A stretch of DNA of 64,000 nucleotides from Sodalis glossinidius str. 'morsitans'. GTDB lineage: Bacteria > Pseudomonadota > Gammaproteobacteria > Enterobacterales > Enterobacteriaceae. The stretch's first letter is position 1. Each line of letters begins with the position of its first letter. Positions 28,843-36,919 of this stretch are shown here, piece by piece. The notes under the pieces were generated by a model, which saw nothing but the letters and a program-made list of their open reading frames with translations, was not told the DNA's origin and did no database searches. The DNA lies in contig NC_007712.1 of NCBI RefSeq assembly GCF_000010085.1, forward strand, positions 2,232,001-2,296,000. Direction: 5' to 3'. The position numbers and the translations under genes were made by a program.

Positions 28843-28875
28843 TGAATTTGCAGATGCAGAACGACTATAGTGCAT
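28801..28875 (-). CDS. Ash-like leader ORF (24 residues)
   Basis: ATG 28875 encodes MHYSRSASANSGVGIRTPLF and four more residues, ending TGA 28801-28803. The SANSGVGIRTP block is characteristic of the phage Ash family (P4 ash and relatives). AAGGAAAT upstream offers a weak ribosome site. The coding stretch overlaps the distal complementary box, as in P4-type immunity regions. It may function at the RNA rather than the protein level. Confidence 0.55.
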   Translation of the reverse strand: MHYSRSASANSGVGIRTPLFTPRP

Positions 28876-29065
28876 GGTATTTCCTTCGTCAAATGTGGGG
28901 TGTTCAGCGGTCAAATTTGGTCGATTCTGGCGTAGTCGACAGGTCGAAATGAGCGATAAGTTATTGATAAAAATGTTGTGCTTTGTTGTGTTTTGCCGCA
29001 TATTTTTTGAACAAATATAGCGGTCAAGATATTGATATTTATCTTTTTTATGCATATTATCTCCT

Positions 29066-29086
29066 CTATGATACCGTTAGCGCCAT
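29066..29086. repeat. Right attachment site (attR) of the prophage
   Basis: Exact copy of the 21-bp sequence at 13463-13483, ending 22 bases before the ydjA start codon. It contains TATGAT, a plausible -10 hexamer for ydjA. Confidence 0.85.
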
Positions 29087-29108
29087 ACCTTACATCAGGA
29101 GTGAACTC

Positions 29109-29660
29109 ATGGATGCATTGGAACTGTTACTGAATCGCCGCTCGGCTTCCCGTTTGACCGATCCCGCGCCGGCCGGTGAGGCACTGGATCTGCTGCTGCG
29201 CGCAGGTATGCGCGCCCCGGACCATGGCGCTTTGCAGCCGTGGCGCTTTATTATTATCGAAGGGGAAGGCCGCACCCGGTTCAGCGAGCTGCTTGCTCAG
29301 TCGGCGATAAACGCCGGCATGGATCAGAAGGGCATCGACAAAGCGCAGCAGGCGCCGTTTCGCGCGCCGCTGATAATCGCGGTCGTGGCCTATTGCGACA
29401 GCCAAAGTAATGTGCCGCGCTGGGAGCAGGTGGTTTCCGCCGGCTGCGCGGTACACGCCATGCAAATGGCGGCACTGGCGCAGGGATTCAACGGTATCTG
29501 GCGCACCGGCGTGTGGACCTCGCAGCCGGATGTGCGCGCCGCGTTCGGCTGTCGTGAGCAAGATGAAATAATCGGGTTCCTCTATCTCGGCACGCCCCAG
29601 TTAAAGGCCAGTACCACGTTTTTGCCCCCCGATACCGACGCCTTTGTGCACCATTTCTGA
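29109..29660 (+). CDS. ydjA: YdjA, putative NAD(P)H nitroreductase
   Basis: A 183-residue FMN-dependent nitroreductase-fold protein. RRSASRLTD and MRAPDHGALQPWRFIII are FMN-binding blocks; QGFNGIWRTG and FLYLGTP lie near the C-terminus. The frame is open upstream through attR, but ATG 29109 with AGGAG is the family start. In E. coli ydjA is adjacent to sppA (divergent) and followed by selD and topB; here selD is gone. The integrated phage now supplies the upstream promoter context. Intact; physiological substrate unknown. Confidence 0.95.
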   Translation: MDALELLLNRRSASRLTDPAPAGEALDLLLRAGMRAPDHGALQPWRFIIIEGEGRTRFSELLAQSAINAGMDQKGIDKAQQAPFRAPLIIAVVAYCDSQSNVPRWEQVVSAGCAVHAMQMAALAQGFNGIWRTGVWTSQPDVRAAFGCREQDEIIGFLYLGTPQLKASTTFLPPDTDAFVHHF

Positions 29661-29823
29661 TTGGCCGGCGCTAACCGTAGCCTCACCTGCAACCGGCCGC
29701 GGTGCGCGGGCATAACGTCGCGATGCGTCTCGCCGCAGGCAATGAAGACGCAGCGTCGGCAGGCTTAAAATGCTATGCTGTTGCGTTCAATACGGACGCT
29801 AACGATGGGTGTACACCTCATAC

Positions 29824-31737
29824 ATGCAGTTGTTTATTGCCGAAAAACCCAGCTTGGCCCGCGCCATCGCCGATGTTTTACCAAAGCCCCACCGGCGGGG
29901 CGATGGCTACATTGCCTGCGGCCCGGATCACGTGGTGACCTGGTGTATAGGGCATTTGCTGGAGCAGGCGCAGCCTGATGTCTATGACGGTCGCTATGCC
30001 CGCTGGTCGCTGGCGGACTTGCCTATAATCCCTGAAAAGTGGCGGCTGCAGCCACGACCCTCGGTGCAAAAACAGTTAGATGTGATTAAAACGCTGCTGG
30101 CTAAGGCGGAACGCGTTATCCATGCCGGTGACCCGGATCGCGAAGGACAATTGCTGGTAGATGAGGTGCTGGACTATCTGGCGCTGGACGAAGCTAAACG
30201 CCGGGACGCTAAACGCTGTCTGGTCAATGACCTTAATCCCCAGGCGGTGAGTAAAGCGGTAAGCCGGTTGCGGGAAAACAGTGAGTTCGTGCCGTTGTGC
30301 GTGTCGGCGCTGGCGCGCGCCCGTGCCGACTGGCTGTACGGCATTAACATGACCCGTGCTTATACCCTGATCGGTCTCAATGCCGGCTATCAGGGTGTTT
30401 TGTCGGTGGGAAGGGTACAGACGCCGGTGCTGGGGCTGGTGGTCAGGCGGGATGAAGAAATTGAACATTTCATACCCAAAGCCTATTTTGAAGTCAAAGC
30501 GCATATCGTGACACCGTCACAGGAGCGTTTTATCGCCCTGTGGGTGCCGAGCGACGCGTGTGAAAGCTGGCAGGACGAAGAGGGGCGCTTGCTACATCGC
30601 CCGCTGGCGGAACATGTTGTCGCCCGTATTACCAGCCAGCCGGCGTACGTCATGCTGTATCAGGACAAGCGGGAATCGGAGGCGGCACCGCTGCCGTTCT
30701 CGCTGTCGGCGTTGCAGATCGAGGCCGCCAAACGCTTTGGCCTGAGCGCACAGCAGGTGCTTGATACCTGCCAACGGCTGTATGAAACCCATAAGCTCAT
30801 CACCTATCCCCGATCTGATTGCCGCTATCTGTCGGAGGAGCATTTTGCCGGGCGTCAGGCGGTGCTGGCCGCCATTGCCGCTCATCAGCCCGCGCTGATG
30901 ACGCAAGGGCAACTCAATACCGACCAGCGCAACCGCTGCTGGAACGACAAAAAAGTAGATGCCCACCACGCCATTATTCCTACCGCCCGCACCAGTCGCG
31001 CGACGCTAAACGACAGCGAGCAGAAAATTTATGCTCTGGTAGCGCGTCAGTATCTCATGCAATTCTGTGCTGACGCGGTGTTTCGCCGCTGCATTATCGA
31101 ACTGGATATCGCCGGGGGCAAATTTTTCGTCCGGGCCCGTTTCCTCGCCGAGGCTGGGTGGCGCGCGCTGTTAGGGGCGAAAGAGCGGGATGAGGAAGAC
31201 GAGGGCACGCCGTTGCCGGTGGTCGCAAAAGGGGATGCGCTGCTCTGCGAGTGCGGCGAGGTGGTGGCGCGTGAAACCCAGCCGCCGCGGCCGTTTACCG
31301 ACGCCAGTCTGTTGTCGGCCATGACCGGCATTGCCCGTTTTGTACAAGACAAGGCGCTGAAGAAAATTCTACGCGCCACCGATGGTCTGGGTACCGAAGC
31401 GACGCGGGCCGGTATTATCGAGTTATTGTTCAAGCGCGGTTTTTTGTTCAAACAAGGTCGCTACATTCACGCCAGCGAGACCGGCCGCGGTTTGATCCAT
31501 GCGTTGCCGCCGAGCGCTGCCAGTCCAGATATGACCGCTCAGTGGGAGGCGTCGTTAACGCAGATAAGCGAGAAGCAGTGCCGCTATCAAGACTTTATGC
31601 AACCCTTGACGCATACATTGCAGCAGCTTATAGAGCAGGCACGTCAGCAGCCTGCGCCCTCGTCGCTGCGGGGGCTGCCGCCGGCGAGTGAAAAGCCGGC
31701 CCTCAAGCAGGCGCGGCGTAAGCGTAAACCCCCTTAG
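29824..31737 (+). CDS. topB: DNA topoisomerase III
   Basis: A 637-residue type IA topoisomerase that decatenates replication intermediates. Toprim features: FIAEKPSLARAIADVLPK with the catalytic Glu, and HAGDPDREGQLLVDE (DxD-type acidic triad). The nucleophilic Tyr is in THKLITYPRSDCRYL near residue 328. ILRATDGLGTEATRAGIIEL is the conserved C-terminal core. ATG 29824 is chosen because family proteins start M-LFIAEKPS; the Shine-Dalgarno is poor. The basic tail is shorter than that of E. coli (653 residues). Intact. Confidence 0.96.
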   Translation: MQLFIAEKPSLARAIADVLPKPHRRGDGYIACGPDHVVTWCIGHLLEQAQPDVYDGRYARWSLADLPIIPEKWRLQPRPSVQKQLDVIKTLLAKAERVIHAGDPDREGQLLVDEVLDYLALDEAKRRDAKRCLVNDLNPQAVSKAVSRLRENSEFVPLCVSALARARADWLYGINMTRAYTLIGLNAGYQGVLSVGRVQTPVLGLVVRRDEEIEHFIPKAYFEVKAHIVTPSQERFIALWVPSDACESWQDEEGRLLHRPLAEHVVARITSQPAYVMLYQDKRESEAAPLPFSLSALQIEAAKRFGLSAQQVLDTCQRLYETHKLITYPRSDCRYLSEEHFAGRQAVLAAIAAHQPALMTQGQLNTDQRNRCWNDKKVDAHHAIIPTARTSRATLNDSEQKIYALVARQYLMQFCADAVFRRCIIELDIAGGKFFVRARFLAEAGWRALLGAKERDEEDEGTPLPVVAKGDALLCECGEVVARETQPPRPFTDASLLSAMTGIARFVQDKALKKILRATDGLGTEATRAGIIELLFKRGFLFKQGRYIHASETGRGLIHALPPSAASPDMTAQWEASLTQISEKQCRYQDFMQPLTHTLQQLIEQARQQPAPSSLRGLPPASEKPALKQARRKRKPP

Positions 31738-32012
31738 TCACCCGCCAGCCCGCGGCCGCCGGCCGGCAGTGCGGCCTAGAGCACTTTTCATCTATTCCGG
31801 TTTTTTCGCATATAGCACTGCCTCAGTAGATAGAATTCCTAATCCACAGATGTGCCGAAATAGATGAAAACCGCTCTAGCCTTCCAAGCGGCGGAGCGAG
31901 GCCGCGCACGGGCCAAGAGGAGGCCGCGACTTGGGTGCTCAGTACACCGATAAGGCGCGTGCACGCGCGTAATGACGTGCCTACACGTATGATGTTGAGT
32001 CCGCCCTCGTGA
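31738..32012. other. Non-coding stretch holding a MITE-like repeat
   Basis: No protein-coding gene recognised between topB and nudG. The stretch includes the TA-flanked inverted-repeat element described separately and otherwise GC-rich eroded sequence. Confidence 0.5.
31779..31876. repeat. MITE-like element with TA flanks (IS630/mariner type)
   Basis: Terminal sequences gagcacttttcatctattc and the inverse gaaatagatgaaaaccgctc form about 22-bp imperfect inverted repeats, enclosing roughly 55 bp with no ORF. Both ends are flanked by TA (ctagagc...gctctag), the target of IS630-type transposases. It looks like a small non-autonomous derivative. Confidence 0.6.
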
Positions 32013-32536
32013 TTAAGGTTCAGTACGATCCGCAACGACCGATCTCCTCGTGCCTGGTCCCGCGCGCTTAAGCAGCGCGGCGCAGCCGAAAAGTGCTAGC
32101 GGTAGGGTGCGGCTAAATCCGCGAGCTTGTTGATGGCGCGTCGACAGGCGCGCAATCAAAGCTTGGATGAGTGGGGCATCCACCGGCGCCAGCGGCATCG
32201 TAAGCGGGCGGGCGCAAGCCACAGATATTCACTATGACAGTGTAACAGCGGCTCGCCGCTAAATTCTGTAACACGCCAGCCGTAAAGCACAATTTCTCGC
32301 ACCCCGACAATATGGCGCTGACTGGCGACAAATGCGCCAATATGGGCGTTGAGGGATAATTTCTCAAACAGCTCACGCCTGAGCGCCTGGGGCTGCGTTT
32401 CCCCCGGCTCGACTTTTCCGCCGGGGAGCTCCCATAAACCCGGCTGATCGCGGTTGTCGCCGCGCCGGGCCAGCAGCAGGGCGCCGTCGCGCAGGATAAG
32501 CCCTGCTACCACACTGAGCGGTTGCGCCGTACTCAC
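32013..32536 (-). pseudogene. nudG: nudG pseudogene (CTP/5-hydroxy-CTP pyrophosphohydrolase)
   Basis: GTG 32536 overlaps the xthA stop (GTGA). The first 110 residues are NudG-like with LWELPGGKVEPGETQPQALR. In the Nudix box the REUxEExGU part reads RELFEKLSL, with a Lys in place of the second metal-binding Glu and a Ser in place of Gly. A frameshift near 32205 moves the C-terminus (MPLAPVDAPLIQALIARLS) into another frame that stops at 32013. E. coli NudG is 135 residues and sanitises oxidised pyrimidine nucleotides. The two lesion types together argue for loss of function. Confidence 0.82.
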
Positions 32537-33339
32537 AAAGCGAAATCCGCCCACACCGGTGCGTGATCGGACGGTTTGTCCATTGCGCGGATGGTGTAAT
32601 CGATGCCGGCCGCCCGGACAACTGCCGCCAGCGGCTTCGAGGCCAGCAACAGATCGATGCGCAGGCCACGGTTCTCATCAAAGCCCCGCGAGCGATAATC
32701 AAACCAGGAGTAGCGACTATCGTCGGTCGGGTTGGCCTGGCGGTAAGTGTCTACTAGTCCCCATGACAGCAAGCGCTCCATCCACGCCCGCTCCTCCGGC
32801 AGAAAGGAGCACTTACCGGTACGAAGCCAGCGTTTACGGCTCTCTTCGCCGATACCAATGTCCAGATCGGTGGGGCTGATATTCATATCTCCCATAATCA
32901 GCAGCAGGGACTCGCCGTGATGGCTTTGCTCCACATAGCCCTGTAAATCGCGGTAAAAACGCTCTTTGGCCGGAAATTTAAGCGGATGGTCACGATTTTC
33001 GCCTTGGGGAAAGTAGCCATTGACCACCGTTAACGCGCCTTTCGGGGTGAGAAAATCCGCCATGATAATTCGGCGTTGTGCCTCTGCGCCGTCGGTACTG
33101 AAACCGCGACGTATAGCCAGAGGTTTCTCGCGGCTGAGCAGCGCCACGCCGTAGTGCCCCTTCTGACCGTGGTAATAAACATGGTAACCGTGGCGCGACA
33201 CTTCTTCGAGAGGAAACATATCGTCATGGACTTTGGTTTCCTGCAGACCGATAACGTCCGGTTGTAGTGTAGTGATGATGGCTTCAAGCTGATGCGGCCG
33301 GGCGCGTAACCCGTTGATATTGAAAGAAACAAACTTCAT
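32533..33339 (-). CDS. xthA: Exonuclease III
   Basis: A 268-residue AP endonuclease/3'-5' exonuclease of base excision repair (E. coli also 268). FVSFNINGLRARPHQLEAII at the N-terminus, GLQETKVHD with the metal-binding Glu, IMGDMNISPTDLD with the catalytic Asp/Asn, and a final SDHAPVWADF with the catalytic His. Its stop overlaps the GTG start of nudG by four bases, so the two were translationally coupled. Intact. Confidence 0.97.
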   Translation of the reverse strand: MKFVSFNINGLRARPHQLEAIITTLQPDVIGLQETKVHDDMFPLEEVSRHGYHVYYHGQKGHYGVALLSREKPLAIRRGFSTDGAEAQRRIIMADFLTPKGALTVVNGYFPQGENRDHPLKFPAKERFYRDLQGYVEQSHHGESLLLIMGDMNISPTDLDIGIGEESRKRWLRTGKCSFLPEERAWMERLLSWGLVDTYRQANPTDDSRYSWFDYRSRGFDENRGLRIDLLLASKPLAAVVRAAGIDYTIRAMDKPSDHAPVWADFAL

Positions 33340-33631
33340 CGTTTATGCCAGGTGAGAGTATTTTGGCTGATGTTAGCAGAAACCGCTAGTCATGGAAACG
33401 TGCGTCAGTGGTCGTGCCGGTCGGTGAAGGTCGAGAGAGGTTTATCAGCATGGGGTGTAGGGAAAGGGGGGGATGAAGAATGATTCGGAGCGTTGCGCCT
33501 CACCCTGCGGGCCGATACTGCACATCGTTGTTTCGCGAGGCTCGACGCGAACCTGGGTCGAAGGTTCTCACCTTCCCCCGCGAAGCTCAGGGAAACGGTA
33601 GTGCAGCGTGTAAACGGGAGATTTATTCAGA
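33340..33631. other. Region downstream of tRNA-Tyr without a gene
   Basis: About 290 bases with no protein gene I recognise. It contains gaaggttctcaccttc (about 33560-33576), a hairpin resembling the tRNA-Tyr T-arm. In E. coli the matching region carries tyrT-derived rtT repeats, so this may be a remnant of a repeat or second tRNA copy. Confidence 0.4.
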
Positions 33632-33715
33632 TGGTGGTGGGGAAGGATTCGAACCTTCGAAGTCTGTGACGGCAGATTTACAGTCTGCTCTCTTTGGTCG
33701 TTCGGGAACCCCACC
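33632..33715 (-). tRNA. tRNA-Tyr (GTA), structurally damaged
   Basis: The 84-nt reverse-strand sequence matches the E. coli tyrosine tRNA almost throughout, with anticodon GTA in GACTGTAAATC, long variable arm, T-loop GTTCGAATC and encoded CCA. Two differences matter. The 3' D-stem strand reads GAG instead of GGG, giving a C-A mismatch. The run after the T-stem has four C rather than five, leaving the acceptor stem one nucleotide short. Position upstream of purU matches the tyrTV locus. It may be a pseudo-tRNA, or the missing C could be a sequence error. Confidence 0.85.
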
Positions 33716-33868
33716 TGAGCGAAAACATGCGATAACGCGTCAAGCGGGGCACATCATATCAAATAAAGCGCTAACGCGTGCACCCCGATTCTTTTGCCGT
33801 TTTTTTCTTCAGTCGTGTAAAATTCCGCGCGGCGACTGCAGGCTTGCCGCGCGCGGCCGGAGGCGAAA

Positions 33869-34717
33869 TTAGAAAATCACGGTCCGGTTGCCGTAAACGA
33901 AGACCCGCTGGGCAAGCACGCGGTACAGCGCCCGGCTCAGCACATTTTTTTCGACATCCCGGCCCGCACGCATCATATCTTTCGCAGTGTAAGTATGATC
34001 GACGTGAATGACGTCCTGGATAATGATAGGGCCTTCATCCAGATTGTCGTTAACGTAGTGCGCGGTGGCGCCGATGATTTTCACCCCGCGTTCATAGGCC
34101 TGATGGTAGGGGCGTGCACCGATGAACGCCGGCAGGAATGAATGATGAATATTGATGATTTGATTGGGATAGTGACGGACAAACGCCGGCGTTAGCACGC
34201 GCATGTACTTCGCCAGCACCACATAGTCGGGTGCGAACGTGTCAATCAACGCCATCATGAGCGCATCATGCTCTTCACGGCTGAAGCCGTCGTGGCTGAC
34301 CAGATGAAAGGGGATATCAAACCGCTCCGCCAGCGCCCGCAGCGTCTCGTGGTTGCCTATTACCGCGGCAATATCCACATCGAGGCCGCCATAGGTGCTT
34401 TTCATCAGCAAATCACCCAGACAGTGGGCTTCTTTCGTCACCAGCACGACGATGCGGCGCCGGCCGGCATGATTGAGTTCCCGAATCGTTCCCGCGGGCA
34501 GGACCTCGTCCAGATCCGCCAGCAGCGCGGCATCATTGAAGAGCCCCTCCAATTCGGTACGCATAAAGAAGCGGCTGGTATGATGGTCAACATACTCGTT
34601 GTTTTGCACGATATTGAGTTGATGCTTGAAGCAAATGCTGGTGATTTGCGCAATCAGGCCTTTCGCATCCGGACACAGGGTGCGTAATACTTTTCGTTGT
34701 ACATTTTGCGACTGCAT
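33869..34717 (-). CDS. purU: Formyltetrahydrofolate deformylase
   Basis: Hydrolyses 10-formyl-THF to formate and THF, balancing one-carbon pools and feeding formate to PurT. An N-terminal ACT domain covers about residues 5-85 (RTLCPDAKGLIAQITSICFK). The formyltransferase domain has VIGNHETLR, YMRVLTPAFV and NIHHSFLPAFIGARPYHQAY with the catalytic Asn/His, then Asp in NDNLDEGPII. I place the start at 34717 (282 residues; E. coli 280); an open extension to 34774 is not conserved. The order tRNA-Tyr-purU-ychJ is as in E. coli. Intact. Confidence 0.96.
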   Translation of the reverse strand: MQSQNVQRKVLRTLCPDAKGLIAQITSICFKHQLNIVQNNEYVDHHTSRFFMRTELEGLFNDAALLADLDEVLPAGTIRELNHAGRRRIVVLVTKEAHCLGDLLMKSTYGGLDVDIAAVIGNHETLRALAERFDIPFHLVSHDGFSREEHDALMMALIDTFAPDYVVLAKYMRVLTPAFVRHYPNQIINIHHSFLPAFIGARPYHQAYERGVKIIGATAHYVNDNLDEGPIIIQDVIHVDHTYTAKDMMRAGRDVEKNVLSRALYRVLAQRVFVYGNRTVIF

Positions 34718-34786
34718 TGACTTGCGGATCCTGTCCTGTCTGTGAGTTTTTGCCATGAAGCGGGCCGCGAGCAAACACCGGCCGGA

Positions 34787-35251
34787 TTATTGTTCACAAC
34801 ACTTTTTGTACTTAAGGCCGGAGCCGCACGGGCACGGCGCGTTTCTGCCGGGTACGATATGCCGGCCGTCGACATAATACCAGCGTTCGTTGAGGCGGAC
34901 AAAGCGTGAGCGTTCATGAATAAAACCATTGCGCCGCTGACGCTCGTCGTAGAAGAGCGCCAGAAAGGTCACATAGCCGGAATCGCTATCCTGGCCGGCG
35001 GCGCATTCCTGCACCGCCAGGTCGCGCCAGCGGGTAGTACGAAAGCCGGCTGTGATCTCATCGCGCCACGCCTCGGCGACGGCTTGTGGGTGCCAGGTGG
35101 CAATCAAATAATCCCCATCCTGAATAACAAAGGCGCTGTAGCGCGACCGCATTAATTGTTCAGGCGTTGCGGGAAGGGCGTCTTTGCTAATAAACGGGGC
35201 GCAGCAATCGGCATAAAGCTTACCGCTATTGCAGGGACAAGGTGAGCGCAC
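34787..35251 (-). CDS. ychJ: YchJ, SEC-C motif protein (UPF0225)
   Basis: A 154-residue protein with SEC-C zinc motifs at both ends: CPCNSGKLYADCC at the N-terminus and NAPCPCGSGLKYKKCCEQ at the C-terminus, with an NTF2-like middle. A GTG start at 35251 follows GGGAG. It lies upstream of purU in the same direction with a 69-bp gap. Role unknown; SEC-C modules bind zinc and appear in protein-quality-control factors. Intact. Confidence 0.94.
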   Translation of the reverse strand: MRSPCPCNSGKLYADCCAPFISKDALPATPEQLMRSRYSAFVIQDGDYLIATWHPQAVAEAWRDEITAGFRTTRWRDLAVQECAAGQDSDSGYVTFLALFYDERQRRNGFIHERSRFVRLNERWYYVDGRHIVPGRNAPCPCGSGLKYKKCCEQ

Positions 35252-35711
35252 GGTACTCCCGGATTAGTGGCGGTGTCAAGACGTGATACGGCTGGCACAT
35301 ACACAAAAAAAGGTATTTTACCCGCATTGACGGCGGGAGCGACTTTTTTGCACGAATTCAGGTGAATGACTGTCCGGCTGGTGTCGCTAGGACGAGGTTT
35401 TCCCCTTAATCGGCGGTTAACCCTTGTCAAGCCGGCGCGAAAGCTCCATCATTTTGCACTGCAAAGATACAAATTTCCCTAGGGGCGACTACGCTCGTTA
35501 GAGGTGCATCGGGATTTTAACGTCGCTGGCAATAGCATCATGGCCGTTAAATGGGGTAGCAATGGGGCCGTCGGGATAGCCGGGCGTCGAGTTTTTTGAC
35601 TATGTGAGCGGATGAAAAACCAGCAGCAGACTAAACAGCCCCTGTCATTACTTATCAGTAAAAGTGGTGTGTTTCAGCCACTGTCAGAGATAAGCGGAGG
35701 AAGGGGTTTCA
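35252..35711. other. Gap where rssA would be expected
   Basis: In E. coli rssA (a patatin-like protein gene) precedes rssB. The 460 bases here show no patatin motifs in any frame I examined, so rssA appears deleted and only upstream sequence of rssB remains. Confidence 0.5.
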
Positions 35712-36726
35712 ATGGTCAAACCGTTAGCAAGAAAATTAGTTCTAATCATTGAGGATGAGGCGGTTTTTCGATCCGTGCTGAAGCAATTTCTTCTGACATT
35801 AGGGGCTGATGTTGTCGAGGCCGATCAAGGGCAGTATGCACTGGACAGGTTGGCTTCCATCCGTCCGGATCTCATCATCTGCGATCTGGAAATGCCTGAG
35901 ATGAACGGTGTGACCTTTGTTGAGCGTTTTCGCGCGACCGATACCGCAACGCCAATCCTGATTGTCTCCGGCACCGATCAAATGACCGATATCGCCCGGG
36001 TTCTTCGCCTCAGGGTGCAAGACGTACTGCTTAAACCGGTGGAGGATTTCTCCTGCCTGCGTGAAACGGTACTGGGCTGCCTTTACCCTGATATGTTCAC
36101 CTCCAAGGTCGACGAAGAAGAGCAACTGTTCCAGGATTGGGACGCGCTGAATCAACATCCGGGCGCTGCAGCCAAACTGCTCAAGCAACTGCAGCCGCCC
36201 GTACAGCAGCATATTGCGCAATGCCGGGTCAATTATCGCTAGTTGACCATGGCGGAACAGCCGGGTCTGGTGCTGGATATCGCCGCACTCTCCGATCACG
36301 ATTTGGCCTTTTACTGCCTTGATGTCACGTGCGCGGAAGAAAAAGGCGTATTGGCAGCGTTGTTGTTGCGTGCGTTGTTCAACGGTTTATTACAGGCGCA
36401 TCTGGCCAATCGCGCGCACCGGTTGCCGGAATTATCCACCTTGTTGAAACAGGTGAATCAACTTTTGCGTAAAGCGAATCTCGAAGGACAATTTCTTTTA
36501 TTAGTAGGCTATTATCATCGCGTAATGAATAATTTAATTTTGGTTTCAGCCGGCCTCAACGCGATGCTCAACACCAATAATCAGCAAATCCAGCTAAATA
36601 GCGGCGTACTGCTTGGCTCAATGGGGAATGCCTACCTGAATCAGGTCAGCCAACACTGCACTGCCTGGCAGTGCAGGGGTCTGGGGCGCCGGCAGCCGTC
36701 TGCGGCTGATGCTCAACACCGATTGA
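35712..36726 (+). pseudogene. rssB: rssB pseudogene (sigma-S degradation adaptor)
   Basis: The receiver domain is complete: LVLIIEDEAVFRSVL, phospho-acceptor Asp in DLIICDLEMPEMNG and Lys in DVLLKPVEDF. After CRVNYR a TAG at 36240-36242 stands where relatives have Gln (CAG), and the same frame continues with PGLVLDIAALSDHDLAFYCL, the output domain. A second lesion, a frameshift near 36680, shifts the last residues (VWGAGSRLRLMLNTD, stop 36724-36726). RssB delivers RpoS to ClpXP. A truncated receiver of 176 residues might persist, but the adaptor function should be lost. Confidence 0.93.
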
Positions 36727-36919
36727 CGTGCGAATGCACGTCGACTTTCGTATAGAGAATAATCAAGTTAATACCTTTTAACTCTCACTATTGGGTAATT
36801 GTCCTATTTTAGACTGAACGCCCATTATTCCACGGGTTTCCCATGCCGAAACTGATATAATCGAAAAGTTAAACATATTATAGAGATAAAATTTTATCTT
36901 CACGAAAGAGAGGTGGTTC

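Larger units (their letters stand above)
13463..29086. mobile_element. Decayed contractile-tailed prophage between sppA and ydjA
   Basis: Bounded by 21-bp direct repeats and located exactly between the divergent sppA and ydjA genes that are adjacent in E. coli. Contents in order: integrase remnant, IS903-like element, small early genes, AIPR-family remnant, capsid, head-tail, tail chaperone, tape measure, baseplate genes, tail fibre, acyltransferase, Rpn remnant, antirepressor/immunity region. Baseplate hub, gp138-like spike, wedge and J-type genes indicate a myovirus-like tail. Terminase, portal, sheath, tube, lysis and replication genes are absent and most remaining genes are frameshifted, so it cannot make virions. 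Confidence 0.9.

Noticed and set aside
33632..33715. tRNA-Tyr as amber suppressor explaining the TAG codons
   Set aside because: The anticodon is GTA, which reads Tyr codons; no CTA anticodon is present.
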